DNA of 64,000 nucleotides from Numida meleagris. Its lineage: Eukaryota > Chordata > Aves > Galliformes > Numididae. The notes below the pieces were generated by a model. The model made no database searches, had not been told where the DNA came from, and worked only from the letters and a program-made list of their open reading frames with translations. The stretch lies in contig NC_034421.1 of assembly GCF_002078875.1 (NCBI RefSeq), forward strand, positions 14,424,781-14,488,780, read 5' to 3'. The position numbers were made by a program, and so were the translations under genes. Positions 33,966 to 45,535 of this stretch are shown here, piece after piece; within the stretch, counting starts at the first letter, position 1; each line of letters begins with the position of its first letter.

Positions 33966-36900
33966 CGATGGTGGGGGGGATCAGTGTGCACCTGCTCCGG
34001 CAAGCACACGGCCAAGAAGGGGGTAAGGGGGGGGCTGGGGCAGGTGGCCAAGTGGTGAGCAAGGCAGCACTGGCACCTGGCAGCGCCGCTGGGTGCGGTG
34101 ACACCGTGGTGCATCACTGCAGCTGCTCCTGCTCGCTGCACCCCGGGTGCCGCAGGGACACTGAGCCCCATTGGGTCCATGCTGAGCACAGGGAGCTTGG
34201 GGACTGTGGCCAAGTCTTCTGTGTCCCCGTGTAGCTGTCATCTGCCACCTGGGTTTGGCTGAAAGTGTCCCATAGGAAAGACTCGATCTAGGAAACACCT
34301 GCACTATTGATTTATTGGCAAGATTGATCACTTATCTGTAGAGATGCCTCCTCTGGGCAGTGGTGTGGCACATCCCCAGGCACTGGCCAGGTTTTGTGCT
34401 GCCGCTCTGTGGTTGCTGTTTCCTCTTTCTTGGTGGTTGTTACTGAGTGGGAAGAATGTTCAAAATGTGGGTTTTGTTCTGAACTGCTCCCACAGGGAGT
34501 CAATCTCAGCAGCACTGATCTGGGTAAATTTTTGAATAGAGGAGAGGAAATAATAATTGTTCTCAGAGCTGGTGAGCAGTGAGCCACAAACTGACCATTT
34601 ATGGATCCTGCTGCATCCCGCTCTTGCCTTCACATGTGGGGACAGAGCATCTTCAAATTCTCCTTCCATCTCCGAATTTGGGTGCAATTGGTTGGTGTCT
34701 TCAAGTCACAGAGCTGGGAAGTGAGACATACCCACAGACAGCATGGTTGCACCAACCTCATTTTCTTTGGAAACCAAGCCAAAAAAGAAAGAAAAAAAGG
34801 GAGAACTGTGGTGGAAATGAGCCAGTCATAAGCTGTCAGAGCAGTTTGCACACACAGCACAGCACTGATTTAATGAGATCATTTCACATCTTTAATTGAA
34901 TAGGTGAGACTGGGACTGGAAGAGCTGGGGATGGAGGATCCCAATGGAGGACTGGCTGCTGTGATGATGCTGGGATGAGGGATGGATCTTTTGCTGAATG
35001 CACAGGAGAAAGCATGGTGGGGTGTCTGGGGCTGGGTGAAGGGGATGTCCTGCCTGCACACCTCCATGCCAGCACAAGTGGACTCTACACAAGGGCAGGC
35101 ATGGTCCCCAGGCCCTTGTGGGATGCTGGTGGCACCTGATCAAGCCTGGAATGGGACATGTTACCCCTGCAGAGATGTAGGAGGGACCATGGGGATGCTA
35201 GAGGCCAGGCGCCTGGTGCCTGGGCTGGGGATTTGGGCAGCAGCTGAAATACAGCTGAAGTGGGTCTGCCTCTTGCTATAAATCCCCACCCCAAGGCAGT
35301 GAGGGTTTCTTGGGGGTCCCCCACAGCCAGGTGGATATTGGCAGTAGGGCTGGGGACTGTCCTGACATTGACAGCGGTGATGGACAAGTCCCACTGCCTG
35401 AAACACCTGACATGGTGTCTGGGTTGGGTATGCAAGGGCTCACCCCATGGGTCACATCCTGCACCATGGCTCAGACCACAGACACCCCTGGCAGGGGGAC
35501 AGTTGGACACACAGGCAGCACTGCGTGATGGAGTTTGGGATGGCTCCTGGATCCCCTTCCTCCCACATGCACTGCAATGCATCCACTGCCCTGCCCTGCT
35601 CCTGGCCAGCCCAGACCTGCCAGCATGTGGGGACAGCACCATCCTGCATCCCTTGTGGACAGGAGCTGGGAATGGATGGATACACCCTGAGCACACATGC
35701 GATTCTTCCCCTGCACCTTTTCCCTTGCGCTTGGCTCAGCTTCCCCTCCTCTCTCTGCCTGGCAGCCGGGTTCCGTGTGGCCCCATGCCAGCTGAAACCT
35801 AATGTCCTCCTGTCCCTCCCTGGGGATGTGGGGGGCTGCTGGCAGAGCTGGGACCCAGGCAATGGCAGAGGGAGAGGAGGCTCTTGAGGTTGCACTGGGT
35901 CCACACACCCCAGTGGGACAGGCTCTTGCCTCTGTGGTGTCCTGGGGCCAGGTGTTAGCGTGGCCCTAGCCATGGGGACACCATTGAACTCCATGCAGAG
36001 CCCCTGCTCCCCCAGCCTCTGCCACTGGAGTGGAGCTCTGGGAGGTGGAGCTGAGCCTTGGCAGCAGCCCCACAGTGGCCAGGAGGGGACAGATGGTGTT
36101 CGGACACACAGGGAAGGACACGAAAGCTGTCCCAGTGCCGTGGTCACCCGTGCTGGGGGCAGCTGCAGGCTGGCAGCCAGCCCAGCCACCTCTTGCTGAG
36201 CCAGCCCTGAGCACACTATGGGATGCATGTGACACCCAGAGGGCTGGTGTGTTCCTTGCTGGGCCTCTGTGGCTCCCAGCTTTCCGGCACATCCCACCTT
36301 GCCATGGGATGTGGACTCACTGCCACTCTGAACCTTGTTCCTGCTGGCAGCATGGCCAGTTGCCTGTCCCCATCCGTGCTCCCAAAGGACAACATACTGC
36401 TGCTGCTTGTGCCAGCGATGAGAAGCTCCTGCCACCAGCCCCTACCCTGTGTGTGCAAACACATGCAAATATGTCTCCATGGCCAGTGTGCCAGCCCCAT
36501 CCTCCAAACACCTGCTGGTCCCCTGCAAACGCAACAACTGTGCTGCAGCCTCGAGGCACCTGGGACTGGGCTGGCGAGCGGCTGGGGACAGCAGAACTTC
36601 AGGCTGTGTGCCTGATCCATCCCCTCTCTGTGTCCTGTGTCAGGTGACAAATCCTAAAGGAAGATTTCAGGGCGAGCACGTGGGGAGCTCATCTGTTTCC
36701 CTAAGAAGAGCTTGAAGCTGAGCACAGAATCCAGCTCCGTGGTGCATGGAGCTGCTCACATCTCCCAGCTCCCAGTTGTGAGCGTTCACAACTTGGCACG
36801 CCTGCACACCAGAGCCAGGGACATAGTGCTGGGGGAGAACACCAGGCCTGGCTGCAACCAATCTTCAGCAACCTCCACACTGGTACCGGGATGGCACAGC

Positions 36901-38445
36901 CTGGCAGCCCCATGCCCTGCACCCATCCATGGTGGGGGACCCCGTGCCATGATGTCGTTGGATTTTCCAGCAACAACATGAGAAGCTGAGCTGCCCCCAA
37001 GGAGAAACCGGGGGCGGGGGAGTGGTAGGAAGAGGGAGGGGGAGCTTCCCCTCCTAATTTCAATAAACTAAATGAAAGGGGTGGAAAATTGGTATTTCAT
37101 GCAAAACTTGGCGAAGGTTAAACCACTTCCAGATGCTGTCTCAGAAGGTTTCGCTCCAACCTGATCTGTTGCAGATAAAGCCGTAGACACCCCTGCCAGA
37201 TATTGTATTACATGCCAGTGGAGTTTCCAAGCAGTGCTGAAATCCCGTTGGTCTTTTGTGCTGCATTGTCCCATAAATGAAACAGGAAGGACCCAACAAT
37301 GTCCCTGTGGCTGTGCACCTGACTGGAGTCCCACCGGGCATCTCTGGGGACCTGCAGCAGAGCGGGCAGTGGAGTGGCCGGGCAGGAACAACCTCAGCAC
37401 AGTGGACTGGGCACAGGGCGGCTGCTGCTGGGTTTCAAGGCTGAGGAAACTGAGGTATGGCCAGGCGAAGGCTGGAGAGGGGCTGCTCTCCCCCTTGGCC
37501 ACTGCCCTGCTCCTCTGCTGGCAGTGCTGGGGCAAGGAGCTGCTATACCCACTATAGGGTCAGCACACCTGCCCATCGCAGGCGTTCCTGCCCCCCGAGC
37601 CTTCTTCCTGCTCTCCCTGCCTGCGTTTTGCCCCCGCTGCCTTTCGGCCTCCGCTTGTTTTCTTAGAAGGCGGCTCCTGTGCTCACCGAGCCCAACAATT
37701 TCCTGCCCAGGCGAATGCATTCCTCTTCCCTGTTGCAGGTCCCTCCCACTGCCTCCCCACCTTGGGAGCACAGCGCAGCCTCATGCCCCCCCTTCCCTCC
37801 TGTTGCCCTGCCTCAGTTTCCCCAGCTGACACCCCATGCTTTTTCGGGAAGCAAATCAAAGTTTGGGGGTGCAAGGTCCTGTGGGCTGGTCTTGGGGTGT
37901 ACCAGGAGGTGCCAACTGCCTCTCCTGGCATTGCTGGAGGGGAAGGGGCGTTCAGGACAGTAGCCTGAAGCAGATCCAGTGTGCCAGTCCAGCCCCAGCC
38001 TGGGCATCGGCTCAGGGCGCACTGCTGCTTGGAGGTGTCACTGGCAGTGACGATGGCACCGGGATGTCCCCTGACTCTCCAATGGGAGAGCATCCCCACG
38101 TCCCCCCGCTCATGGTACAGGAGAGTGATGAACAGGATGGAGCTGCTGGCAGCTGTGTGGCAATCCTGAAGGCATGCTGCTGCCCTGCCCTGTGGCACTG
38201 CTCAGGTTGTCTTCCTGCTGTGTGAGCTGGGAAAGCCCAGAGCAGTCATGGGTGGGTCACCCAGGACAGCCAGGGTGGCTGTCACCTTGGGGCACTGTGC
38301 CCAGCACTTGCATGAGACTGGTGCTGCCGGGGGGAGAGCACACTGGGTCCCCCTGGGTGGCCACCACCAGGTCCCCAGTGGCCCAGTGGGACCTGCTTCA
38401 CCAGAAGGACCCCGGTGCCTGGGGCTGGGGCTGTGACGGGTGCAC
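33966..38445. other. Non-coding, nothing recognised
   Basis: Unique sequence, GC-rich except for an AT-richer part at about 34500-34900. Open frames are low-complexity and overlap on both strands. No exon boundaries with domain support. Confidence 0.45.
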
Positions 38446-38469
38446 GGGGCGGGGGCTGGGGGCGCGGGG
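38446..38469 (+). other. G-quadruplex-forming motif
   Basis: Four G runs of 4, 5, 5 and 4 separated by loops of 1, 2 and 3 bases (GGGGCGGGGGCTGGGGG then CGCGGGG). This satisfies the usual G3+N1-7 rule with very short loops, predicting a stable structure on the + strand. Confidence 0.8.
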
Positions 38470-38589
38470 CAGGCAGCCCAGCAGTGTGGGCGCAGTGGCC
38501 GGATGCGCCCTTCCCTCCGCAAGCTGCCAGCCCAATACCCACCCATGGCCCAAAAAGAAAGAAAAGCCCCGGCCCGCCTGTCAGGAAAC

Positions 38590-38830
38590 CTCAAATCAGG
38601 GCCAATGTTTTTGAAAGTTTTTTTATCCTCTCTCTTTTAACACATCTGCCAATATAATCTGACCTTTTCCAAATAAATAAAGCCCTCGCGCTCCGGCTTT
38701 GATCCCGCACTCCAAATTTTCTATTTACTTAATTGGCCCATCCAAGGTCTGAGTGAGCCGCGGGCCCGCAGCTGCCGCCGCCGCATTCCTGGGGGCTTAT
38801 CGCCGCCCGCTCACCTGGTTGTCATTACTG
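38590..38830. promoter_or_regulatory. AT-rich to GC-rich candidate non-coding element
   Basis: AT-rich half (CCAATATAATCTGACC, CCAAATAAATAAAGCCC, CTATTTACTTAATTGGCCC) passing abruptly into a GC-rich half with GCCGCCGCCGC, GGGGCTTATCGCCGCCC and CTCACCTGGTTGTCATTAC. Contains TAATTG, GATA and E-box-type (CACCTG) sites. No exon seen. Confidence 0.42.
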
Positions 38831-41829
38831 CGGGGCCGGCTGCGCCCTGACACAGCCCCCCCCAGCCCGATCCTGGCACCCCTGGGGCTCACAGGGACCC
38901 CCCACTCCTGTGCCCAGCACGGACACCGCTCACCTGCCCCCAGAGCCCTGCTGGCCCCGGGCCACCTAGCGTAGGGTAGAGGCTTCCTGGGAATGCTGCC
39001 GGGGGGCACCAGGACCTGATGCGCTGCTCCAAGATGCAGATTGCATCCCAGCAATTCTCCCTTCCTTCGGGTTTGGGAATGAGTGTGCACTGCAGGAGGG
39101 AGCGCCGATCGTGGAGTGGTGGCAATGCAACACGTCACAGCGAGGACCAGGCTCTGCTGGGGAGATGTCGCTGAGCAGCCAGGACAGCTGTGGGTCCATG
39201 GCCATGAGGAGCAGCTCTGGGGGGGCTGGCAGAGCTGGGGGCTGCCCCGTGCTGAGTGCCTCCCTTGGGGTCTGCCTGCCCCCGTCCCTCTGCAGACATG
39301 GCTGCAGGACCATGGGAGGAAACCCGGGGCTGTGGTAACTCCTGTGCCTTCAGCTGTCATTTTTTTTTTTTGTTCAGGAAATGGAAAAATGTGCAGGGAA
39401 GGCTCTAGACAGACCCAGACATGTTTCTTGGTCCTGTGTCTTTCATCCACGCGTTGGCTAAGCTCGTCCCTGCCCTGAAGAGGCAGAAGATGCTTTTTCT
39501 GGCTTTGACTTCTCAGCCTCTGCAAGCAGGAGGCAGTGAGCGGGTGGAGACCTGGGAGCACGCAGAGAGCCAGGGAGTGGGCTCTGCAGCAAGCAGGAGA
39601 GATCAGCACCGCTGCACGGAGTCTCCATCCCGGAGCTGTGTGTCAGCCCCAGGGAGTGACCCACAGCAGCTGTGCCTGTGGGTGCTGCAGTGCCCAAAGT
39701 GCGCTCTGTGCAGGGGACATCACTTCTTGGCAGCACCAGTTTGCCCCAGTGTGCTCGGTGTCTCTCCACGTCCAATCCCTGCCTGCCCGGCTGGCTCTGG
39801 AGCCAGTAGGAATCCTCATAGCCCATTTACACTGCTCCGAGTGGCTCACTGGGTGATGCCATAATTCAGTTTGTGCTCCTTTCTCTGGGGAGGGCTTCCT
39901 GCGTCCTGTGGCACACTGCTGCCCACCTGCTCAGCTGGGTTCACCCAGAGACTGAGAAAGGCCTTTGCTTTCCTTGCTGGGACAGTGTCTGTCCTGCTGC
40001 AGCTGTGTTCTCAGCACTCTGAAACCACAGTGGGTACCTCCTCTTCTGTCTGGCTCTGCCCCATCCACCCCACCCAGCTCAGCCTGGTGATCGGCAATGC
40101 CTCCTGGTGACACCCAGTCCCCAGGCTGCCCCTTCCTCCTCCGTGGCAGCGGGATGCTGTGGGCAGCAGCAGGAGGCAGAGCAGAGGGCAGGGAGGGAAG
40201 GAAGGTGATGTAGGGTGGGATTTCCACGTCTGACGTGTTGATGTTTCCCAAGTAGAAGCCAGTCACTCAACATCTGGCTGAGAATATTGCGTCTTGCTTA
40301 AGAGCAACTCCAGATGTTCCTGAGACCTTTTTTTCATTATTTTATTTCTTTCTTTCATTCTTTTCTTCTCCCCCCTCCCTCCCAGCCACTCTTGACTCAC
40401 TAAATCAAGGGAGACAGGCTTTTAACTCTCTGGAACGAGTCAATGGTGAGATGAAACGAATTCTCTGGAACTGTGTGAGCAGATGTGTGCTGGGGGAGGG
40501 AGAGGGGGAGCAAGGTAAGGCACGGCAGGAGACAGACGGGGCACGTGCATGTGGCCATCTCTTCTGCACGAGGTGCCCCACTTGGATCCATAGCGTGATG
40601 ATGGCTGGGGGGATGAGTGCCCTGCGAGGAATGTGCATGACTGGCAAAGGCAGGACCTGAGACTGGGGGCAAAGGGATGGACCAGTTTCCGTTTCACTGG
40701 GAGGACTGGTGATCTCTTCTCCAGCATAATTGGGTCCAGTTCTTACCTCCTGAAAGTGGCTCAGAGCCGAGGAGGTCAAGAGACGGATGGGGCTGGTATG
40801 TCAATGACGCTCATCCAAAGAGGTGATTTATCATTGCTGACGGGAATGGGAGAATGAGCAGCCAAACAGCAAGAGACTTGGGAAAAGGGAAAGTGTGATG
40901 GGAGGAGGGGAGAGGTCAAAGGTGAGAGAGATGAGTAACAGAAAGATGGAGGAGGACGGTGAGAATGTGAAAGGAAGACCCAGAGATGCGGAGACACGGT
41001 TCGCTCTCACGTTTCTTGACTCCTGCTGAGGCTCTGTTCTGGTTGGCCCTGCAGCATCAGCACCAATCATGTGCCATGCAGGATGGGGCCTCAGGTGCCA
41101 CTGAAGACCTAGAGCTGCACCGTCCAAAATCTCTTCTGGCAGAGAATCATGAGCATGGTGCCTGTCTCCCATTAGCTACGCTGTCCCCTCCTGAGCCATC
41201 AGGTCCGGCTGCAGCCATTTGTCAGAGCTGCTCTGCCTAGGTTTGAGTGCTCCCTGGCAAGCTCACCCCTTCCCAGTGGGGTTCTGCACACTCCTTAGAT
41301 AAAGCCAAGAGGCTTAAACCATCTGCTTTCCTCTCTTCCTACATCTGCAAAGTTACCCTGACAAAAGGTGCAGTGGGGGGGAGCACGAGAAAATCTCGCT
41401 TTGCTGACTTCCCTTAGAATTAATGAGCTAAAGTATTGGATGAGCGCTGCAGTCAGCCAAGAGGAACAACCTGATGGCATACCTCCATCCACTGCGAGAC
41501 TGCACCGACAAGCCCAGGGGAGCTCGTCCCAAAGAAATAGCCCATGGAGGGAGTTAGCACGACAGGGCCCAGCCCCACGCCGTCAAACCTCATGCCCCCA
41601 CCAGGCTTGGTGTCACCAGGGCTGAGTCTGTTGCCATTCCTGCTGCTCAGCGCCCAGCCCAGTGATGGCCCCAGGTGGGCTCGGTGCTGGCTGCAGGTGG
41701 CCACTGTCCTGGGGATGGGGCTGGGAGAGCGTCCCGGCTTCCTGCCCTGCACGGGGATCTTGGCTTCTGGCTCCTGGCTCCGGAGAGAGAGGCCGAGAGG
41801 CCATCCTGGCTCTCAGGAGGACCTGTGCT
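38831..41829. other. Non-coding, nothing recognised
   Basis: GC-rich unique sequence with a T run near 39360-39371, a pyrimidine-rich stretch near 40327-40385 and a purine-rich stretch near 40850-40985. No gene is supported. Confidence 0.45.
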
Positions 41830-42010
41830 TCAACATTTTCCAAACAAATCACTTGGATTATTTCTAGCTGACGTTTTTTGGAGGGCTTTTCCTTCTGCCG
41901 GAAGGGAACGACTTGATTTATTCATTTCTCAAAAATTCCCGAGGAAGCGAAGTTCTGAGTTTGGACAACTCCACGGAAAGCTTCACCCAGCCCTGAGCAG
42001 CACCTACATC
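41830..42010. promoter_or_regulatory. Candidate non-coding element
   Basis: AT-richer unique stretch with CAAACAAATCACTTGGATTA, TTGATTTATTCATTTCTC and a CTTCTGCCGGAAGGGAAC segment. Flanked by GC-rich sequence. Weak evidence on its own, but it adjoins a stronger island at 42.3 kb. Confidence 0.28.
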
Positions 42011-42299
42011 ACCATGTGTGCTGCCCCGGGGCGACCTCCCCCAGGGGGACAACAAACCGCCGTTCCCAGCCCCAAAGCACCTGAAGGAGCACTCCATGCT
42101 GGAGGAGCCAGGCTGCTGCACTTCAGCCCCAGCTCCGTGCTGGCCTGCCTGCTTGTGCCTGGGCTGCCAGTGACAGGGACAGCCCAGGGATGGCCATGCC
42201 ACCGCCCCACTGTTGGCCAGGGCCGGGGTGGGATGTGGAGGGCTGACACCTGCCAGCTCACGGGCACGGCCCTTTTTGCAGAGGGGATGGGCAAATCTC

Positions 42300-42700
42300 A
42301 GAGACTGTGTGATTCGGATGGAAAAAATATATATATTTTCAACCACTATATTTCACAAAAGGAGCTGTTCGTCTGCTTAAAATGTAGGTGACAAGTACAA
42401 AAGACATTTGGCGTCATAAAGCAGGCCAAATTTTCAGGAGGTCGAAGATATATGGTATGCAGCCGAGTCCCGGCTTCAATCTGCTTCTACACTGTAAATT
42501 CCAATTACATCATGCTGCCTTGTTTAAATACCGTGAAACCTGGCTCATGCCCGAAGTATGTTTTATATATTGCCACATCCATTTGAAATAGATGGGCAAT
42601 GTGTTTTACGACACATGTGCAAATATCTCCGTATTTTTCCATCTGGGGGTTTATGAGATCTTTCAGAAAATTAATAATGGGGCTCGGAGGAAATGTTCGA
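42300..42700. promoter_or_regulatory. Strong AT-rich island, candidate conserved non-coding element
   Basis: 400 bp of AT-rich unique DNA. It carries GGCGTCATAAAGC (42410-42422) and GTTTTACGACAC (42603-42614), both like posterior-HOX (Abd-B type) sites, plus CCAATTACATCATG, GTTTAAATACCG, CATTTGAAATAGATGGGC and an AATTAATAATGGGGC segment. There is no coding frame or repeat family. Together with 43.1 kb it forms the densest candidate regulatory block near the netrin 3' end. Confidence 0.5.
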
Positions 42701-43089
42701 CTCGGAGGCAGTAGCAGAGATTTACGGCCGTCCCAGTGGATGCCAGGGAAAAGTCTGGGAGCGCCCGCAGCAGACAAAGGCCCACGGTTTCGCCAGGCTC
42801 TCCCCGAGAGCTAATTTGGCAGAAGGGACGAGCACGGGAATTTCCCCATGTGAGCCGGCAGGTTGTTGGCCAGGGGTTTCTCTGGAGGCACTGAGCAAAG
42901 GTTGGGCTCAGGGACGTGGCCGTGCCTGCGGGCTTTGGGTGCAGGCAGTGGCAAGGGCAGGGGACAGCACCCAGCCAGGCTCTGCGGGCAGGGACCCACC
43001 CCAGGCATCCCCACTCTGCCTTGGGACCCCGGCTCTCTCTGCCAGGCACCCCTCTCCCAGTCTCTCCGGCACCAGCCGTGCTCTGGGAG
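42701..43089. other. GC-rich spacer between two candidate elements
   Basis: Unique GC-rich sequence; nothing recognised. Confidence 0.4.
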
Positions 43090-43370
43090 TGCCGCACCTC
43101 CCCGATTCTTGCCATAAACAAAAGCCGATTATTTCCCCTCGCGTGGATCCTCCATGGGGGAAACGCTGGCCGGTGTTTATTTTGACAGCGGAGAGGTCTG
43201 TTCTCTGAGTGTTCTGGGTACAAGATGAAAAAATCGGCCGTTTATTTGAGTCTCACATTGGCTGTGTAAATAGAGGACTCACTACAACAGATGTCGGCTG
43301 GCGGATCCGTGGAGCGGGGTTGATCCTGCGCCGTGATTGCCGACACCGCAGCTGGGACATGGCTCAGCCG
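43090..43370. promoter_or_regulatory. Candidate conserved non-coding element
   Basis: Unique balanced-composition sequence with CCATAAACAAAAGCCGATTA, GGTGTTTATTTTGACAGC, AAATCGGCCGTTTATTTGAG and CACATTGGCTGTGTAAATAG. Several ATAAACA/TGTTTATT forkhead-type sites occur in 150 bp. No exon or repeat tail visible. Confidence 0.42.
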
Positions 43371-43464
43371 GGTAAGCACCACTGTGAGCAGCACGTGCCT
43401 GAGGATGGACCAGGGCTGAGGCTGCTGCAGGGATCTGCAGAGGAAGCTTGGGAGAGATGCAAGG

Positions 43465-43605
43465 CTGAGCCCATCACTGAGCCCATGTCACTGAGCCCAT
43501 GTCACCAAGCAGTGTGTCACCGAGTCCGTATCACCAAGCCCATGCCACTGAGCCCATATCACCAAGCTCTTTGTCACCAAGCCTGTGTCTCTGAGCACCA
43601 CTCTT
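43465..43605 (+). repeat. Short minisatellite, 14-15-bp unit
   Basis: Degenerate tandem copies of GAGCCCATGTCACT / CAAGCCCATGCCACT-like units (about nine). A less regular GACCACAGG-type array follows at about 43890-43945. Confidence 0.75.
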
Positions 43606-45340
43606 GCTGCTCAGATGAGTGCTGCACTGGCCTGGCCCCACTCTCTGGAGGACGCATGTCCCTTTGCTTTGTGCCACCATGGCTCCCGTGGTCTGTGGCA
43701 CGGCCTCTGCACACTGTCATATTGCAGCTGTGCCATGGGGTCAGCGCTGCATGGCAAAGGGATGAGCACCCCATTTTCAGCCCCTCACCAATGGGACTGC
43801 AGAGCCAGGGGCTGCCCAGCCTCTGCCAGCTCCGTTCCCAACATCCCAGAGCTGCATCCCTGCACAGCCCCGCCGGGGGTGGCCTGTCCACTGGGACTAC
43901 AGGTCCACTGGGACCACAGAGACCACAGGAACCACAGGACCCCTCTTTTGCTTTGCCACTGCTCACCACCACTGCCGAGGTGGGAAGCCCCGGCAGGAGG
44001 GGGCCGGCAGGCTTCTCCAGATGGTGCCCCGCTGACCTCAGCCATTCTCTGTCTTCAGCTCTTCCTTAGGAAAACACGGCGTGGGCCAGCCCATCGATTA
44101 ATGGTTTCCGCATGTTCCCCCCATGTGGCCGCCGTGGGAAGCTGCCTCCCCACGCCCGACCTGCTCCCCGCTCCCGGGGGGGGGGAGGGGGGATTCCCCT
44201 TTTTTGAGTTTGCTTCCTGCACCCAGGGTGGGTGTGCAGCTGCTGGGGTCAGTGCGTGGGGTGCTGGGTGCCCTGCCCGAAAGTCACCCTGTCAAAGATG
44301 AACTGATAGCTGGGATGAATGAGTGAGTGCACAAACGTGTCAGTGATTCGGTGATTAACTGATGTAAAAAATGCCCTGAAAGTGTGTGAGAATGCGCTTT
44401 GGAGAGCAGCGCTTGGGAAATGGGAGGCAGGTGAAGTGCTCGGTGCACAGGGCATGGCTGTGAGCTGCGTGCCCCGGTGCTGGGGGAGCCTGGGCACCCC
44501 TGGGGGTGCTTACCTGGCTCTCAACAAGGGGCCGAGCAAAGCTGCTCCGAGATGGCGATGCCTCGAGCACAGCACTGAGCCATGGGAGCGGGGATGGGAA
44601 TACACTGTGCGTGTGTCTGTCTGTCCGGCCATCCGCCTGTCTGTCCACTCAGGTTGGGGAGCAACTGTCAGCACTCACGTGATCTCTCACGACTGGAGCA
44701 GGCTGGAGAATATGGAAAAAAAAGAGAATCAAATTTTCCTGTAGTATTCTCACTTTTTGCTCCTTTCCTTGGCCAAATTCCACCTTTCCATGACAAAAAA
44801 AAAAAAAAAAGGTCCATCAGCGTTTTAAAATGAGAAAAATTTCAAACAGCTGCAAAATTCAGTCCCAAAGCAGGGGGAAGCTTGCAGACTTGGCCTCTTT
44901 CGGAGACATTTTGCCCCAGCTGGCTGCATGAGGCCAGGAGAAGCCCCGGGGGTCTGCGCAGGGAAGTGATCCCAAGACACATGCCTGGCTGCCGCGCTGG
45001 TCCCGGTGCTCTGCTGCTGCACACCTGGGTGGGAGCTAATTACCCCGTGTCTTCCTCCAACACTCTGGCTCTCAAAGCAGCTAAGTCTACTGGAAATTTG
45101 GTTTGACTGCGCCTTGCTTTAACTGTGGCTTTGTTTAAGTATTAGCGTTATGAACAACAATGAGGTTATGACATAAACCGTTAATGATCATATAAAAATA
45201 GTACCTAAATAAAATAAACAGCAAGTAATATTGTTAGTGTTCCTGTTCTGTTCAGCTACAGCTCTTGGAGTTGGAGTTGGAAGACTCTGCGTGGGGTCTA
45301 AGCCTGCTCCAGGAGAGCACAAAGCAGGGACAAAGCTCCT
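43606..45340. other. Non-coding, nothing recognised
   Basis: Unique sequence with a nine-G run at 44178-44186, an A run of about 17 at 44794-44811 and an AT-rich patch at about 45110-45240. No gene is supported. Confidence 0.45.
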
Positions 45341-45535
45341 GTGGCACCCATGGGACATCCATGGAAACCTGTGGGACACCCGTGGGACACCCGTGGGACA
45401 CCCATGGGACATCCATGGAAACCCATGGGACACCCGTGGGACACGTGGGACACCCATGGGACACCCATGGGACACTCATGGAAACCTGTGGGGCACCCAT
45501 GGGACACCCCTGGAAACCCATGGGACACTCAGCGC
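45341..45535 (+). repeat. Minisatellite, 11-bp unit with higher-order variation
   Basis: Tandem units of CACCCATGGGA / CACCCGTGGGA, with an interspersed CATCCATGGAAAC variant repeated every 50-60 bp. It lies about 2.6 kb beyond the netrin stop codon. Repetitive Gly/His/Pro/Trp frames are by-products of the array. Confidence 0.9.

Noticed and set aside
35452..36435. 327-codon minus-strand open frame
   Set aside because: Largest frame in the window, but it overlaps equally long frames on the other strand, has no recognisable domain, and its composition follows GC content.
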